Assembly: GCF_000744785.1 (NCBI RefSeq)
Contig: NZ_JQMO01000002.1
Span: 1,240,001-1,304,000, forward strand
Length of the DNA stretch: 64,000 bases
Direction: 5' to 3'
DNA from: Kitasatospora azatica KCTC 9699
Lineage (GTDB): Bacteria > Actinomycetota > Actinomycetes > Streptomycetales > Streptomycetaceae
Notes under the pieces: model-generated
The model's input: only the letters and a program-made list of their open reading frames with translations
Told to the model about the DNA's origin: nothing
The model's database searches: none
Shown here: one piece after another, positions 53,099-61,490 of the stretch
Layout of the letters: every line of letters begins with the position of its first letter
Numbering within the stretch: position 1 is the stretch's first letter
Made by a program: the position numbers and the translations under genes

Positions 53099-53725
53099 TC
53101 AGGCCCGGGTGCTCAGCGACTCCTCGACGATCCGCACGAAGAGGGCGTGCACCCGGTGATCACCCGTCAGCTCGGGGTGGAAGGAGGTGGCCAGCAGATT
53201 GCCCTGGCGCACCGCGACGATCCGCGACTCGGCGCCGTCGGCGGCCGGCAGCTCGGCCAGCACCTCGACCCCGGCGCCCACCGACTCGACCCAGGGGGCC
53301 CGGATGAAGACGCCGTGCACCGGCGCGCCCTCGAAGCCCTTGAAGTCGATCGCCGACTCGAAGGACTCGTTCTGCCGGCCGAAGGCGTTGCGACGCACCG
53401 TCATGTCGATGCCGCCGACGCTCTGCTGGTCGTCCCGGCCGTCCAGGATCTTCTCGGCCAGCATGATCATGCCGGCGCAGGAGCCGTAGACCGGCATCCC
53501 GGCGGCGACCCGCTCGCGCAGCGGCGCCATCAGCCCGAAGGCCAGCGCCAGGTTGGACATGGTGGTGGACTCGCCACCGGGTATCACCAGGGCGTCGACC
53601 TCGGCCAGCTCCTCGGGCCGACGGACCGGACGGGCCAGGGCGTCCGCCTCGGCGAGGGCGATCAGGTGCTCGCGGACGTCGCCCTGCAGAGCCAGGACGC
53701 CGATCACAGGAGTGGTGGTGGACAC
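53099..53725 (-). CDS. pdxT: Pyridoxal 5'-phosphate synthase glutaminase subunit PdxT
   Basis: Supplies ammonia to PdxS for de novo PLP synthesis. The 208-residue class I-like glutaminase has the [13 protein letters not shown] start, GGEST, nucleophile Cys83 (GSCAGMIM) and the His183/Glu185 pair (FHPE). I chose GTG at 53725 ([10 protein letters not shown]), preceded by AGAGG; the upstream ATG at 53743 lacks a ribosome-binding site. Follows pdxS after a 92-nt gap holding a strong hairpin. Confidence 0.95.
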   Translation of the reverse strand: MSTTTPVIGVLALQGDVREHLIALAEADALARPVRRPEELAEVDALVIPGGESTTMSNLALAFGLMAPLRERVAAGMPVYGSCAGMIMLAEKILDGRDDQQSVGGIDMTVRRNAFGRQNESFESAIDFKGFEGAPVHGVFIRAPWVESVGAGVEVLAELPAADGAESRIVAVRQGNLLATSFHPELTGDHRVHALFVRIVEESLSTRA

Positions 53726-53767
53726 GGCTGAGAACCTCTTCATGTCGATAAAGGCGGGAAGCAGGGC

Positions 53768-53800
53768 GGCCCGCCGCGCCTGGATCGCGCGCGGCGGGCC
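53768..53800 (-). terminator. Hairpin between pdxS and pdxT
   Basis: GGCCCGCCGCGC (53768-53779) and its complement (53789-53800) make a perfect 12-bp stem with a 9-nt loop, 18 nt after the pdxS stop. It may lower pdxT expression relative to pdxS; no T-run is present. Confidence 0.6.
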
Positions 53801-53817
53801 GACGGAGCGCGGAGCTG

Positions 53818-54732
<915 letters not shown>

Positions 54733-54773
54733 GTGAGACCTCACTCGAAGACGAACCGGTGTGCTATCGCCCT

Positions 54774-54779
54774 ATCGTA
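54774..54779 (-). promoter_or_regulatory. Possible pdxS -10 element
   Basis: TACGAT on the minus strand, 42 nt before the chosen pdxS start; fits TANNNT but has no clear -35. Confidence 0.3.
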
Positions 54780-54843
54780 GGCCGTCGAACCGCCCGATCG
54801 ATGCGCCACCCGGTCCATCCCGGCTTGACAGAATCGACAAAGA

Positions 54844-54861
54844 GGAGGGAAACCGCCCTCC
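54844..54861 (-). terminator. Terminator of LemA-like gene
   Basis: GGAGGG and CCCTCC form a 6-bp stem with a 6-nt loop, followed on the minus strand by T-rich TCTTTGTCG. It lies 26 nt after the stop of the LemA-like gene. Confidence 0.5.
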
Positions 54862-54886
54862 GAACACCGCTGCGGCTACGCCCGAC

Positions 54887-55432
54887 CTACGCCGGAGCGC
54901 CTTGCGGGACCAGGGCTGCCGGAGGCTCGTCGTCCATCTCGAAAGCGAGCGGAAACGGCGCCCGGCCGGCCAGCCGGAAGTAGCGCACCAGCCGGTGCGT
55001 GCGCAGCGCGCGGGCCGCGCGCACCGCGTCGTTGTGGAACCGCCGGGCCATCGGCACCCGCCGCGCCGCCGAGGTCAGATCGCGCAGCGCCTCCTCGCCG
55101 CCGGGCGCCGCCCGCAGCTCGGTGACCTGCTCCGGCTCGGCGAAGACCGCCCGCAGCGCCTGGCTCAACTCGCTCTCCGCCACCTCGCGGTGCTCCTCGT
55201 CCGCCTGCCGGGCCGCGTGCGAGGCCTCGTACAGCACCAGCGAGGTCGCCGGGTCGAGCAGCGAGGAGGTGGCCAACTCCTGGGCCACCGAGGCACGGCG
55301 CAGCAGCTGCGCGTCCAGCGCGGCCCGCGCGGTGTCGATCCGCGCGTGCAGCCGGTCCAGCCGGCCGGCCGTCCAGCTCAGGTACAGCGCGAAGAGCACC
55401 ACCGCGACGGCGGCCCAGATCCAGGTAGTCAC
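54887..55432 (-). CDS. LemA-like membrane-anchored protein
   Basis: A 181-residue protein with one N-terminal membrane helix (about 3-20, TWIWAAVAVVLFALYLSW) and a helical bundle. The pattern LDRLHARIDTARAALDAQLLRRASVAQEL...VPMARRFHNDAVRAARAL resembles LemA-family proteins, though I would not call it LemA without a profile match. Chosen start GTG at 55432 (MTTWIWAAV), by the position of the membrane helix; no good ribosome-binding site is visible. Downstream of the pgsA-patA-pimA group. Function unknown. Confidence 0.75.
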   Translation of the reverse strand: MTTWIWAAVAVVLFALYLSWTAGRLDRLHARIDTARAALDAQLLRRASVAQELATSSLLDPATSLVLYEASHAARQADEEHREVAESELSQALRAVFAEPEQVTELRAAPGGEEALRDLTSAARRVPMARRFHNDAVRAARALRTHRLVRYFRLAGRAPFPLAFEMDDEPPAALVPQGAPA

Positions 55433-55507
55433 GAGGCGCAACGCTACCGGCAGTCCACCCGGCGGCAAGCAACCGGCAATGCGACCGGCAGGGCGCCGGG
55501 CCGTCCG

Positions 55508-56677
55508 TCAGCTCCGGGCCAGCCCCAGCCGATCGCGCCAGCCGGTGCGGTCGTCCTCGCGGACCTTCGGCGCGGAGCCCATGCCGTCGGTGACCGTCTC
55601 GTACACCGACAGGATGTCCGCACCCACCGTCGACCAGTCGAACCGCCGGACGTGCTCCGAGGCCGCCACCCGCAGCTCGGCCAGCCGCTCCGGGTCGCCG
55701 AGCAGCCGCACCGCGGCCGCCGCCAGCGCCGCCGCGTCCTCCACCGGGAACAGCTCGCCCGCCTGCCCGTCGTCCAGCACCTGCGCGAACGCGTCCAGGT
55801 CGCTGGCCAGCACCGGGGCCGCCGCCGACATCGCCTCCACCAGGATGATCCCGAAGCTCTCGCCCCCGGTGTTCGGCGCCACGTACAGGTCCACGCTGCG
55901 CAGCAGCCGGGCCTTCTCCTCGTCGCTCACCATGCCGAGGAACTCCACCCGGGCCCGCACCTCGGGCGCCAGGCCGGCGACCGCCTCCTCCTCGTCGCCC
56001 TTGCCCGCCACCAGCAGCCGCACCTCGGGGCGGGCCGCGAGGATCGCCGGCAGCGCGGCCAGCAGCGTCGGCAGGCCCTTGCGCGGTTCGTTGATCCGGC
56101 CGATGAAGCCGATCGTCGAGCCGGTCCAGCGCGGATCGGGCTCGGCCTTGGCGAAGAACGAGACATCCACCCCGTTCGGGATCACCACCGCGTCCCCGCC
56201 CAGGTGCTCCACCAGGGTGCGCCGGGCGTACTCGCTGACCGCGATCCGGGCGCTGATCTTCTCCAGGGTCGGCTGCAGGATCGGCGAGGCCGCGATCATC
56301 ACCCGCGAGCGCGGGTTGGAGGTGTGGAAGGTGGCGACCATCGGACCGGTCGCCGCCCAGCCGGCCAGCATCGACAGGCTCGGCGAGGCCGGCTCGTGCA
56401 CGTGCAGGATGTCGAAGTCGCCGTCCCGCAGCCAGCGCCGCACCCGGGTCGCCGAGATGATCCCGAAGCTCAGCCGGGCCACCGAGCCGTTGTACGGCAC
56501 GGCCACCGCCCGGCCCGCCGAGACCACGTAGGACGGCAGACCTGACTCGTCGTCAGCCGGCGCGAGCACCGAGACCTTGTGCCCCTGGCCGATCAGGTAC
56601 TCGGCCAGGTCCCGGATGTGGAACTGCACCCCGCCGGGGACGTCCCAGTCGTACGGGCAGACGATGCCGATCTTCAC
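55508..56677 (-). CDS. pimA: Phosphatidylinositol mannosyltransferase PimA-like (GT4)
   Basis: Transfers the first mannose from GDP-mannose to phosphatidylinositol. The 389-residue GT-B enzyme has the N-terminal MKIGIVCPYDWDVPGGVQFHI (GGVQ loop), HVHEPASPSLSMLA with the catalytic-site His, a GDP-binding FIGRINEPRKGL segment and the C-terminal NTGGESFGIILVEAMS (EX7E-type) motif. GTG start overlapping the acyltransferase stop as GTGA. The pgsA-patA-pimA order is that of the mycobacterial PIM cluster, so the role is well supported, although PIMs in streptomycetes are less studied. Confidence 0.9.
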   Translation of the reverse strand: MKIGIVCPYDWDVPGGVQFHIRDLAEYLIGQGHKVSVLAPADDESGLPSYVVSAGRAVAVPYNGSVARLSFGIISATRVRRWLRDGDFDILHVHEPASPSLSMLAGWAATGPMVATFHTSNPRSRVMIAASPILQPTLEKISARIAVSEYARRTLVEHLGGDAVVIPNGVDVSFFAKAEPDPRWTGSTIGFIGRINEPRKGLPTLLAALPAILAARPEVRLLVAGKGDEEEAVAGLAPEVRARVEFLGMVSDEEKARLLRSVDLYVAPNTGGESFGIILVEAMSAAAPVLASDLDAFAQVLDDGQAGELFPVEDAAALAAAAVRLLGDPERLAELRVAASEHVRRFDWSTVGADILSVYETVTDGMGSAPKVREDDRTGWRDRLGLARS

Positions 56678-57639
56678 GAGGCCACCTCCTCGGCGGGCGG
56701 CTCGGGCACGGCCGGGGGCGGCGACGCCGGTGCGGGGTCGGCCTTGGGCCGGCTGGGCAGGTCGGCCAGCCAGAACTTCTGCAGCATGTGCCAGTCCTGC
56801 GGGTGCCGGGCGATCTCTCCCGCCCAGACGTCGGCCATCGCCTGCGTCATCCGCTCCTTGGCCGACTGCCGGGCCGCGTCCTCCGGCACCGGGATCGGCG
56901 GGTGGATCCGCGCGCCCATCACCGGGCCGTCGTACCAGAGCGAGACCGGCAGCAGCGCCGCCCCGGTGCGCTGGGCCAGCGCGGCCGGTCCGGCCGGCAT
57001 CCGGGTGGTCTCGCCGAAGAACTGCACCGGGGTGCCCGACTCGGACAGGTCCCGGTCGCCGACCAGGCAGATCAGCTTGCCCTCGCGCAGCCGCCGGGCC
57101 AGCGTCCCTATCACGGAGGTGCCGCTGCCGGTCAGCGCCAGCACCTCCATGCCCAGGCCCTCGCGGTAGGCGACGAACCGGTCGAAGAGCGTCTCCGGCT
57201 TCAGCCGCTCGGCGACGGTGGTGAACTTGAAGCCGAGGTGCCGCACCACCCAGGCGCCGGCCAGGTCCCAGTTCCCCATGTGCGGCAGCGCCAGGATCGC
57301 GCCCCGGTTCGACTCCATCGCCGCGACCAGGTGCTCGACGCCCTCCACCCGCATGCTGTCGGCGATCTTGCGGTCGTTCCACACCGGCAGTCGGAAGGAC
57401 TCCATCCAGTACCGCAGGTAGGAGCGCATCCCGGCCCGGGAGAGTTCGCGCAACTCGACGTAGGAGGCCTGCGGGCGGACCCGGCCGAGGTTCGCCTCCA
57501 GCTGGCGCACCCCCTTGCCCTGCCGCCGCCAGGCGAAGTCCGCCAGCTGGTTGCCCAGCCCGCGCACCACCGGCTCCGGCAGCAGTTTCAAGGTCGCCCA
57601 GCCGGCCGCGTACCCGGTCTCGACCAGCTTCTCCCGCAT
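56674..57639 (-). CDS. Phosphatidylinositol mannoside acyltransferase (PatA-like)
   Basis: Acylates mannose on PIM1/PIM2 from acyl-CoA at the inner membrane face. The 321-residue LPLAT-family protein has the catalytic HX4D motif at His120-Asp125 (HMGNWD), GDRDLSESGTPVQFFGE and the PAGPAALAQRTGAALLPV region. The C-terminus is Pro/Ala-rich. ATG with AGGAAG upstream. It overlaps pimA by 4 nt; the gap towards pgsA contains seven 9-nt tandem repeats. Confidence 0.88.
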   Translation of the reverse strand: MREKLVETGYAAGWATLKLLPEPVVRGLGNQLADFAWRRQGKGVRQLEANLGRVRPQASYVELRELSRAGMRSYLRYWMESFRLPVWNDRKIADSMRVEGVEHLVAAMESNRGAILALPHMGNWDLAGAWVVRHLGFKFTTVAERLKPETLFDRFVAYREGLGMEVLALTGSGTSVIGTLARRLREGKLICLVGDRDLSESGTPVQFFGETTRMPAGPAALAQRTGAALLPVSLWYDGPVMGARIHPPIPVPEDAARQSAKERMTQAMADVWAGEIARHPQDWHMLQKFWLADLPSRPKADPAPASPPPAVPEPPAEEVAS

Positions 57640-57652
57640 CGACTTCCTCGGT

Positions 57653-57715
57653 TCTCTCGGGTCTCTCAGGTCTCTCGGGCTCGGTGGCTCGCTCGGGTCT
57701 CTCGGGTCTCTCGGG
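57653..57715. repeat. 9-bp minisatellite between pgsA and patA
   Basis: Seven consecutive 9-nt units run from 57653 to 57715 on the plus strand. Four are exact TCTCTCGGG, one is TCTCTCAGG, one TCGCTCGGG and one (57680-57688) is degenerate. They fill most of the 94-nt gap and end 13 nt before the patA start. Such arrays can change length by slippage. Confidence 0.85.
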
Positions 57716-57733
57716 TCCTGTCGTTGTCCCCGG

Positions 57734-58381
57734 TCAGCTCTCCCGGGTGGCGGCCGCCGCCTCGAAGGCCTCCCGGCGTACCGTCAGCATCCGCTGCAGC
57801 ACCGTGATCACACTGCCGACGCCGACCGCCCAGAGTGCCACCGGAAGCAGCCACTCCACATACGGCACGCCGAACTTGTGCAGCCCCGCGACCCCGGCCG
57901 CCACCAGGCTGACCACCAGCCGCTCGGCCCGCTCCACCAGCCCGGACACGTCGCACGGCAGTCCCAGGCTCTCGGCCCGCGCCTTGGTGTACGAGACCAC
58001 CTGGCCGCTGGCCAGGCAGAGCACCGAGACCGCGCAGAGCAGGTCGTTGTTGCCGCTGCCCGAGTACCAGAGCGCCAGGCCGCCGAAGATCGCCGCGTCC
58101 GCCACCCGGTCCAGCGTGGAGTCCAGGAACGCCCCCCACTTGTTGGAGGTGCCGGCCTGCCGGGCCATGTTCCCGTCCACCAGGTCCGAGAAGATGAACA
58201 GGGTGATCGTGATCGTGCCCCAGAAGAACTCCCCGCGCGGGAAGAAGACCAGCGCGCCGGCCACCGAACCGGCCGTACCGATCAGCGTCACCGCGTCCGG
58301 GCTCACCCCCCAGCGCAGCAGCAGGGCGGCGAACGGGGTCAGGACACGTGTGAAGAAGGCACGCGCGTATTTGTTGAGCAT
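57734..58381 (-). CDS. pgsA: Phosphatidylinositol phosphate synthase (CDP-alcohol phosphatidyltransferase)
   Basis: Joins CDP-diacylglycerol to inositol-3-phosphate, first step to PI and PIMs. The 215-residue membrane protein has the complete CDP-alcohol motif D-x2-D-G-x2-A-R-x8-G-x3-D-x3-D at Asp66, Asp69, Gly70, Ala73, Arg74, Gly83, Asp87 and Asp91, and about six membrane segments. Start ATG at 58381 (MLNKYARAFF), just after GGAAGG, not the longer open frame. Its symbol follows the mycobacterial PIM cluster; the enzyme might be named PIP synthase elsewhere. Confidence 0.9.
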   Translation of the reverse strand: MLNKYARAFFTRVLTPFAALLLRWGVSPDAVTLIGTAGSVAGALVFFPRGEFFWGTITITLFIFSDLVDGNMARQAGTSNKWGAFLDSTLDRVADAAIFGGLALWYSGSGNNDLLCAVSVLCLASGQVVSYTKARAESLGLPCDVSGLVERAERLVVSLVAAGVAGLHKFGVPYVEWLLPVALWAVGVGSVITVLQRMLTVRREAFEAAAATRES

Positions 58382-58531
58382 GGCCTTCCGGACCGCTCCG
58401 ATCTCACGTCCAAGGTGGTGCACCGGCGGCCATCAGCAGCAGCGCCGGACGGCCGAGCGGATCAGCCCACCCGGCGTGACCCATGGTATCCAGGCCACCG
58501 GCACCGCTGAGCCGCGCACACCCGATCGGGC

Positions 58532-58930
58532 TCAGGCCGCCCTGCGGGGCAACGCGCAGGCCGCCGTACCGCCCGGCATCCGGTGCCGGTACTTCGCTAC
58601 CAGCCGGTAGACCGCCGCCGCCACCGGCCGCACCGGCGCCAGGCTCAGCACCCCGCCCAGGTAGGCCCAGACATTGCCGGACCGCAGCAGCAGCTTCGCC
58701 ACCGCCCGGGCGCCGCCGTACACCTGGCCGGTCGGCGTCACCCAGAGCACCTCGCGCTCCGCCCACTCCCGCGTCACCCCCAGCGCCGCCAGATCCGCGA
58801 ACTGGAACGGCACCGCCGTCCACCCCGCCGAGGCCAGGGTCTGCCGCAGGTACCGCTCGGCGAACCGGACACATGAACTGCAGAACGCGCAGTCCCCGTC
58901 GAAGACCAACACCGGATCAGCAGAAGTCAT
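58532..58930 (-). CDS. DCC family thiol-disulfide oxidoreductase (DUF393)
   Basis: A 132-residue protein with the family motif FDGDCAFCSSC: Asp11, Asp13, Cys14, Cys17 and an extra Cys20 in series. DUF393 proteins are thioredoxin-like; their substrates are unknown. The YGGARAVAKLLLRSGNVW region is the usual second block. ATG with AGGA 9 nt upstream. Divergent from the conserved 549-aa membrane protein; 151 nt to pgsA, so it is not obviously co-transcribed. Confidence 0.85.
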   Translation of the reverse strand: MTSADPVLVFDGDCAFCSSCVRFAERYLRQTLASAGWTAVPFQFADLAALGVTREWAEREVLWVTPTGQVYGGARAVAKLLLRSGNVWAYLGGVLSLAPVRPVAAAVYRLVAKYRHRMPGGTAACALPRRAA

Positions 58931-58998
58931 GGGACTGATCCTGCCCCATCGGGATCGAACCGCTTCACACGGGGGAAGGAAGCTGACGGGAAGTTGCC

Positions 58999-59014
58999 AC
59001 CGTCAGGTGACGGT
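58999..59014. promoter_or_regulatory. Inverted repeat between divergent genes
   Basis: ACCGTCA-GG-TGACGGT is a perfect inverted repeat in the 162-nt divergent region between the DCC protein gene and the 549-aa membrane-protein gene; a related TGACGGG copy lies about 15 nt upstream. It may be an operator for either gene. Confidence 0.4.
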
Positions 59015-59092
59015 TCTTCAGACGATCACCGCCGCAAGGGTGCAGCGGCACGGTAACCTGCCGCTGACAGGGAGGGAGGGGAGGCCGCCGCC

Positions 59093-60742
59093 ATGACCAA
59101 GCTGGACATGACCCCTGGTGCGCAGATACCCCGCACGGACGCCGGACCGCAGACCGCAGTCACCCAGGCACTCTCGTCTGCCGCCTACCGCGACAGCGAT
59201 CTGGACGCTTTCGTCGCCGCCGTCCAGGACGGCGTGGTCGGCAAGGCGGGCTGGCACGAGTTCTTCCGGCCCAACGTCGGCGAAGCCTTCAGCAAGGCCG
59301 TGATCGCCCGCACCCTCAACAAGGGCCGCAAACCGATCGTGCCCTCCTACGGCACCGAACCCCGCATGGTGGTCGAGCACTGCCTCGCCGCCGAGGCGCT
59401 GCGCGACTCCCGGGACAAGCGGCTGATGCTGGTCACCCTGCTGACCGGCGTGCTCTTCCTGCCCGGCACGCTGCTCTGGCTGGCCGCGATCCGGGTCCGG
59501 ATCTGGCTGCGGACCGGCAAGACCAACCGCGACGCCCTCTACGGTCCGCTGCTGATGCTGCTGCCGCTCGGCCTGGCCGTGGTGCTCGCGCTCAAGCCGC
59601 CGTTCGCCGGCCTCGGCGGCATCTACACCCGGATCGTGCTGATCGTGCCGCTGGTCGGCTGGCTGCTGGCCAAGCGGATCGTGGTCGCCTCGGTCAAGGA
59701 CCTGCGGGCCCGCTGGTCCGACCTGATCGACGGCAACGTGACAGCCGCCGTCGTCCCGCAGGCGGTGCCGCGCAACGACCAGGACGAGCGCGCCGCGACA
59801 CTCAAGCAGGGCCTCACCCAGCTCGCCCTGGAGCAGGACACCAACGTCCTGCACTACGCGGGCGTCAAGGGGATACTCGGCCTCGGCCGACGCTGGGGCT
59901 CCTGGGAACTGGTCGAGGACCTCAGGCCCGCCGAGGGCCACGAGGACTTCCGCACCTTCCACACCTGGGACCTGGTCAAGAAGATCACCGACCGGTTGAA
60001 CAGCCTGGGCCGCAGCGAGGTCGGCAACGGCGCCGTCCCCAACTCCTCGGTCGAGCAGTGGGTGATCATGGAGGTCGGCGCCGGCGCCGACGAGATCGGC
60101 CGGCCCGAGGGGCCGGACATGGACGGGCACCGGATGCGCGACCACGCCGTGATCAACATCGCCAACCGGCAGGGCTTCGGCCTCGACGGGCCGCGCCACT
60201 ACCTCGGCACCCAGTTCGTCCTCAACAAGGGCCGGTTGATCGTCAGCGTGCTGGTCACCGTCACCGTGCTCAGCAACACCCTGCGGGTCTCGGTCAACGG
60301 CCACACCCTCGGGCCGGTCAAGGGCGTCTTCCACGACAAGCCCAAGCCCAAGGAGGTGACCCGCGCCAAGACCGGCAAGTTCTGGGAGGAGGAGACCATC
60401 CAGCTGCCGCTGGTCGACAACATGGAGGTCCTCCGCCAGGCCCTGCGCGCGCCCTTCCTCAAGGCCCCCGGGCTGCTGGCCTGGCTCGGCGGCACGATGA
60501 AGCTCCCCGAGCCCTTCGGCCTGCGCACCGCCTGGGCCGACCACCCCTGGAACAGCCGCTTCATGGCCGACGACTCGATGCGGATCGCCACCCCCGTGGT
60601 CAGCGCGGTCCTCGCGGCCACCATCGAGTTCCTGACCGACCACGACATCAACACCGACCGCTTCAGCAACCGCGGGCTGATCCTCAAGTCCGAGATGCAG
60701 GGCGTGCGGCCGTTCAAGTCGGACCAGTACGACGCCTGGTGA
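59093..60742 (+). CDS. Conserved membrane protein of unknown function
   Basis: A 549-residue protein: soluble N-terminal part, about three hydrophobic segments between 110 and 200 (LMLVTLLTGVLFLPGTLLWLAA, LLMLLPLGLAVVLAL, IVLIVPLVGWLLA), then a large soluble region and one more hydrophobic stretch (about 383-400, IVSVLVTVTVLSNTL). No catalytic motif or known domain is recognisable. The extreme N-terminus is low in structure (MTPGAQIPRTDAGPQTAV). ATG with a purine-rich GGAGGGAGGGGAGG. Homologues in this position seem conserved in streptomycetes, but I cannot confirm this. A clear terminator follows. Confidence 0.8.
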   Translation: MTKLDMTPGAQIPRTDAGPQTAVTQALSSAAYRDSDLDAFVAAVQDGVVGKAGWHEFFRPNVGEAFSKAVIARTLNKGRKPIVPSYGTEPRMVVEHCLAAEALRDSRDKRLMLVTLLTGVLFLPGTLLWLAAIRVRIWLRTGKTNRDALYGPLLMLLPLGLAVVLALKPPFAGLGGIYTRIVLIVPLVGWLLAKRIVVASVKDLRARWSDLIDGNVTAAVVPQAVPRNDQDERAATLKQGLTQLALEQDTNVLHYAGVKGILGLGRRWGSWELVEDLRPAEGHEDFRTFHTWDLVKKITDRLNSLGRSEVGNGAVPNSSVEQWVIMEVGAGADEIGRPEGPDMDGHRMRDHAVINIANRQGFGLDGPRHYLGTQFVLNKGRLIVSVLVTVTVLSNTLRVSVNGHTLGPVKGVFHDKPKPKEVTRAKTGKFWEEETIQLPLVDNMEVLRQALRAPFLKAPGLLAWLGGTMKLPEPFGLRTAWADHPWNSRFMADDSMRIATPVVSAVLAATIEFLTDHDINTDRFSNRGLILKSEMQGVRPFKSDQYDAW

Positions 60743-60758
60743 CGAGGCCTCGGACCTG

Positions 60759-60793
60759 CCGGAGGGGGCCCTTGCGGGCCCCCTCCGGTTTTT
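60759..60793 (+). terminator. Intrinsic terminator after 549-aa membrane protein
   Basis: CCGGAGGGGGCCC (60759-60771) and its complement (60776-60788) with a TTGC loop, followed by TTTTT (60789-60793). It is the clearest rho-independent terminator in the window. Confidence 0.92.
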
Positions 60794-60795
60794 CG

Positions 60796-60857
60796 CGTCA
60801 GCGCCGGTGTTCCGTCAACGCCGGTGCTTCATCAGCGCCAGTGCTTCGTCAGCTCTG
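60796..60857. repeat. 17-nt imperfect tandem repeat at the HIT gene 3' end
   Basis: Three 17-nt units (CGTCAGCGCCGGTGTTC, CGTCAACGCCGGTGCTT, CATCAGCGCCAGTGCTT) and a partial fourth lie between the terminator and the HIT stop, overlapping the last codons of the HIT gene. Confidence 0.65.
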
Positions 60858-61397
60858 CGGCCAGGCCTCGGCCAGCATCTTGCGGGTGTCCGCCAGCAGC
60901 TGCGGCAGCACCTTGGTGTGGCTCACCACCGGCATGAAGTTGGTGTCCCCGCCCCAGCGCGGCACCACGTGCTGGTGCAGGTGCGCCGCGATCCCGGCGC
61001 CGGCCGCCGCACCCTGGTTCATCCCGATGTTGAAGCCGTGCGCCCCGGAGGCCGCCCGCAGCGCCGTCATCGCGTTCTTGGTGAGCGCGGCGAGCTCGAC
61101 GGTCTCCTCGTCGGTCAGCTCGGTGTAGTCGGCCACGTGCCGGTACGGGACGACCATCAGGTGCCCGCCGTTGTACGGGTACAGGTTGAGCACCGCGAAG
61201 ACGTGCGCGCCACGGGTGACGATCAGCCCGTCCTCGTCGCTCAGCGACGGAATCGTGCAGAACGGACAGCCGTCGTCGGGGGCGGGCCCGGTGGGCTTGT
61301 TCTCGCCCTGGATGTACGCCATCCGATGGGGGGTCCACAAGCGCCGGAAGCCGTCCGGCTCCCCGACGCCCTGCTGCAGTACCGGCTCACTCGTCAT
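60849..61397 (-). CDS. HIT-family hydrolase
   Basis: A 182-residue histidine-triad protein with HLHQHVVPR (His139, His141, His143), the NLYPYNGGHLMVVPYRHV strand-helix block and a CPFC (Cys44/Cys47) zinc site, typical of AP4A phosphorylase-like or Hint/galT-related actinobacterial HIT proteins. Substrate unknown. ATG at 61397 chosen; the ATG four codons earlier overlaps a candidate -10. Placement next to thrS is shared with Streptomyces and Mycobacterium. Confidence 0.88.
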   Translation of the reverse strand: MTSEPVLQQGVGEPDGFRRLWTPHRMAYIQGENKPTGPAPDDGCPFCTIPSLSDEDGLIVTRGAHVFAVLNLYPYNGGHLMVVPYRHVADYTELTDEETVELAALTKNAMTALRAASGAHGFNIGMNQGAAAGAGIAAHLHQHVVPRWGGDTNFMPVVSHTKVLPQLLADTRKMLAEAWPQS

Positions 61398-61404
61398 GCT
61401 GATC

Positions 61405-61410
61405 AGCATA
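61405..61410 (-). promoter_or_regulatory. Possible -10 for a leaderless HIT transcript
   Basis: TATGCT on the minus strand ends 7 nt before the ATG at 61397, which would place the transcription start at or next to the A of ATG. A TTTGTC lies 16 nt upstream. Confidence 0.4.
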
Positions 61411-61437
61411 TTCGCCCGACCTGCCGGACAAACCGGT

Positions 61438-61469
61438 GCGGGGCAGTCTCCTCTCGGAGACTGCCCCGC
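61438..61469 (-). terminator. thrS terminator
   Basis: GCGGGGCAGTCTCC (61438-61451) and its complement (61456-61469) form a perfect 14-bp stem with a TCTC loop, 21 nt after the thrS stop. Confidence 0.8.
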
Positions 61470-61490
61470 AGCACGCTTGCTTCAGTTCGC

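Noticed and set aside
57653..57715. CRISPR array
   Set aside because: The units are 9 nt, contiguous, with no spacers, and no cas gene is near.
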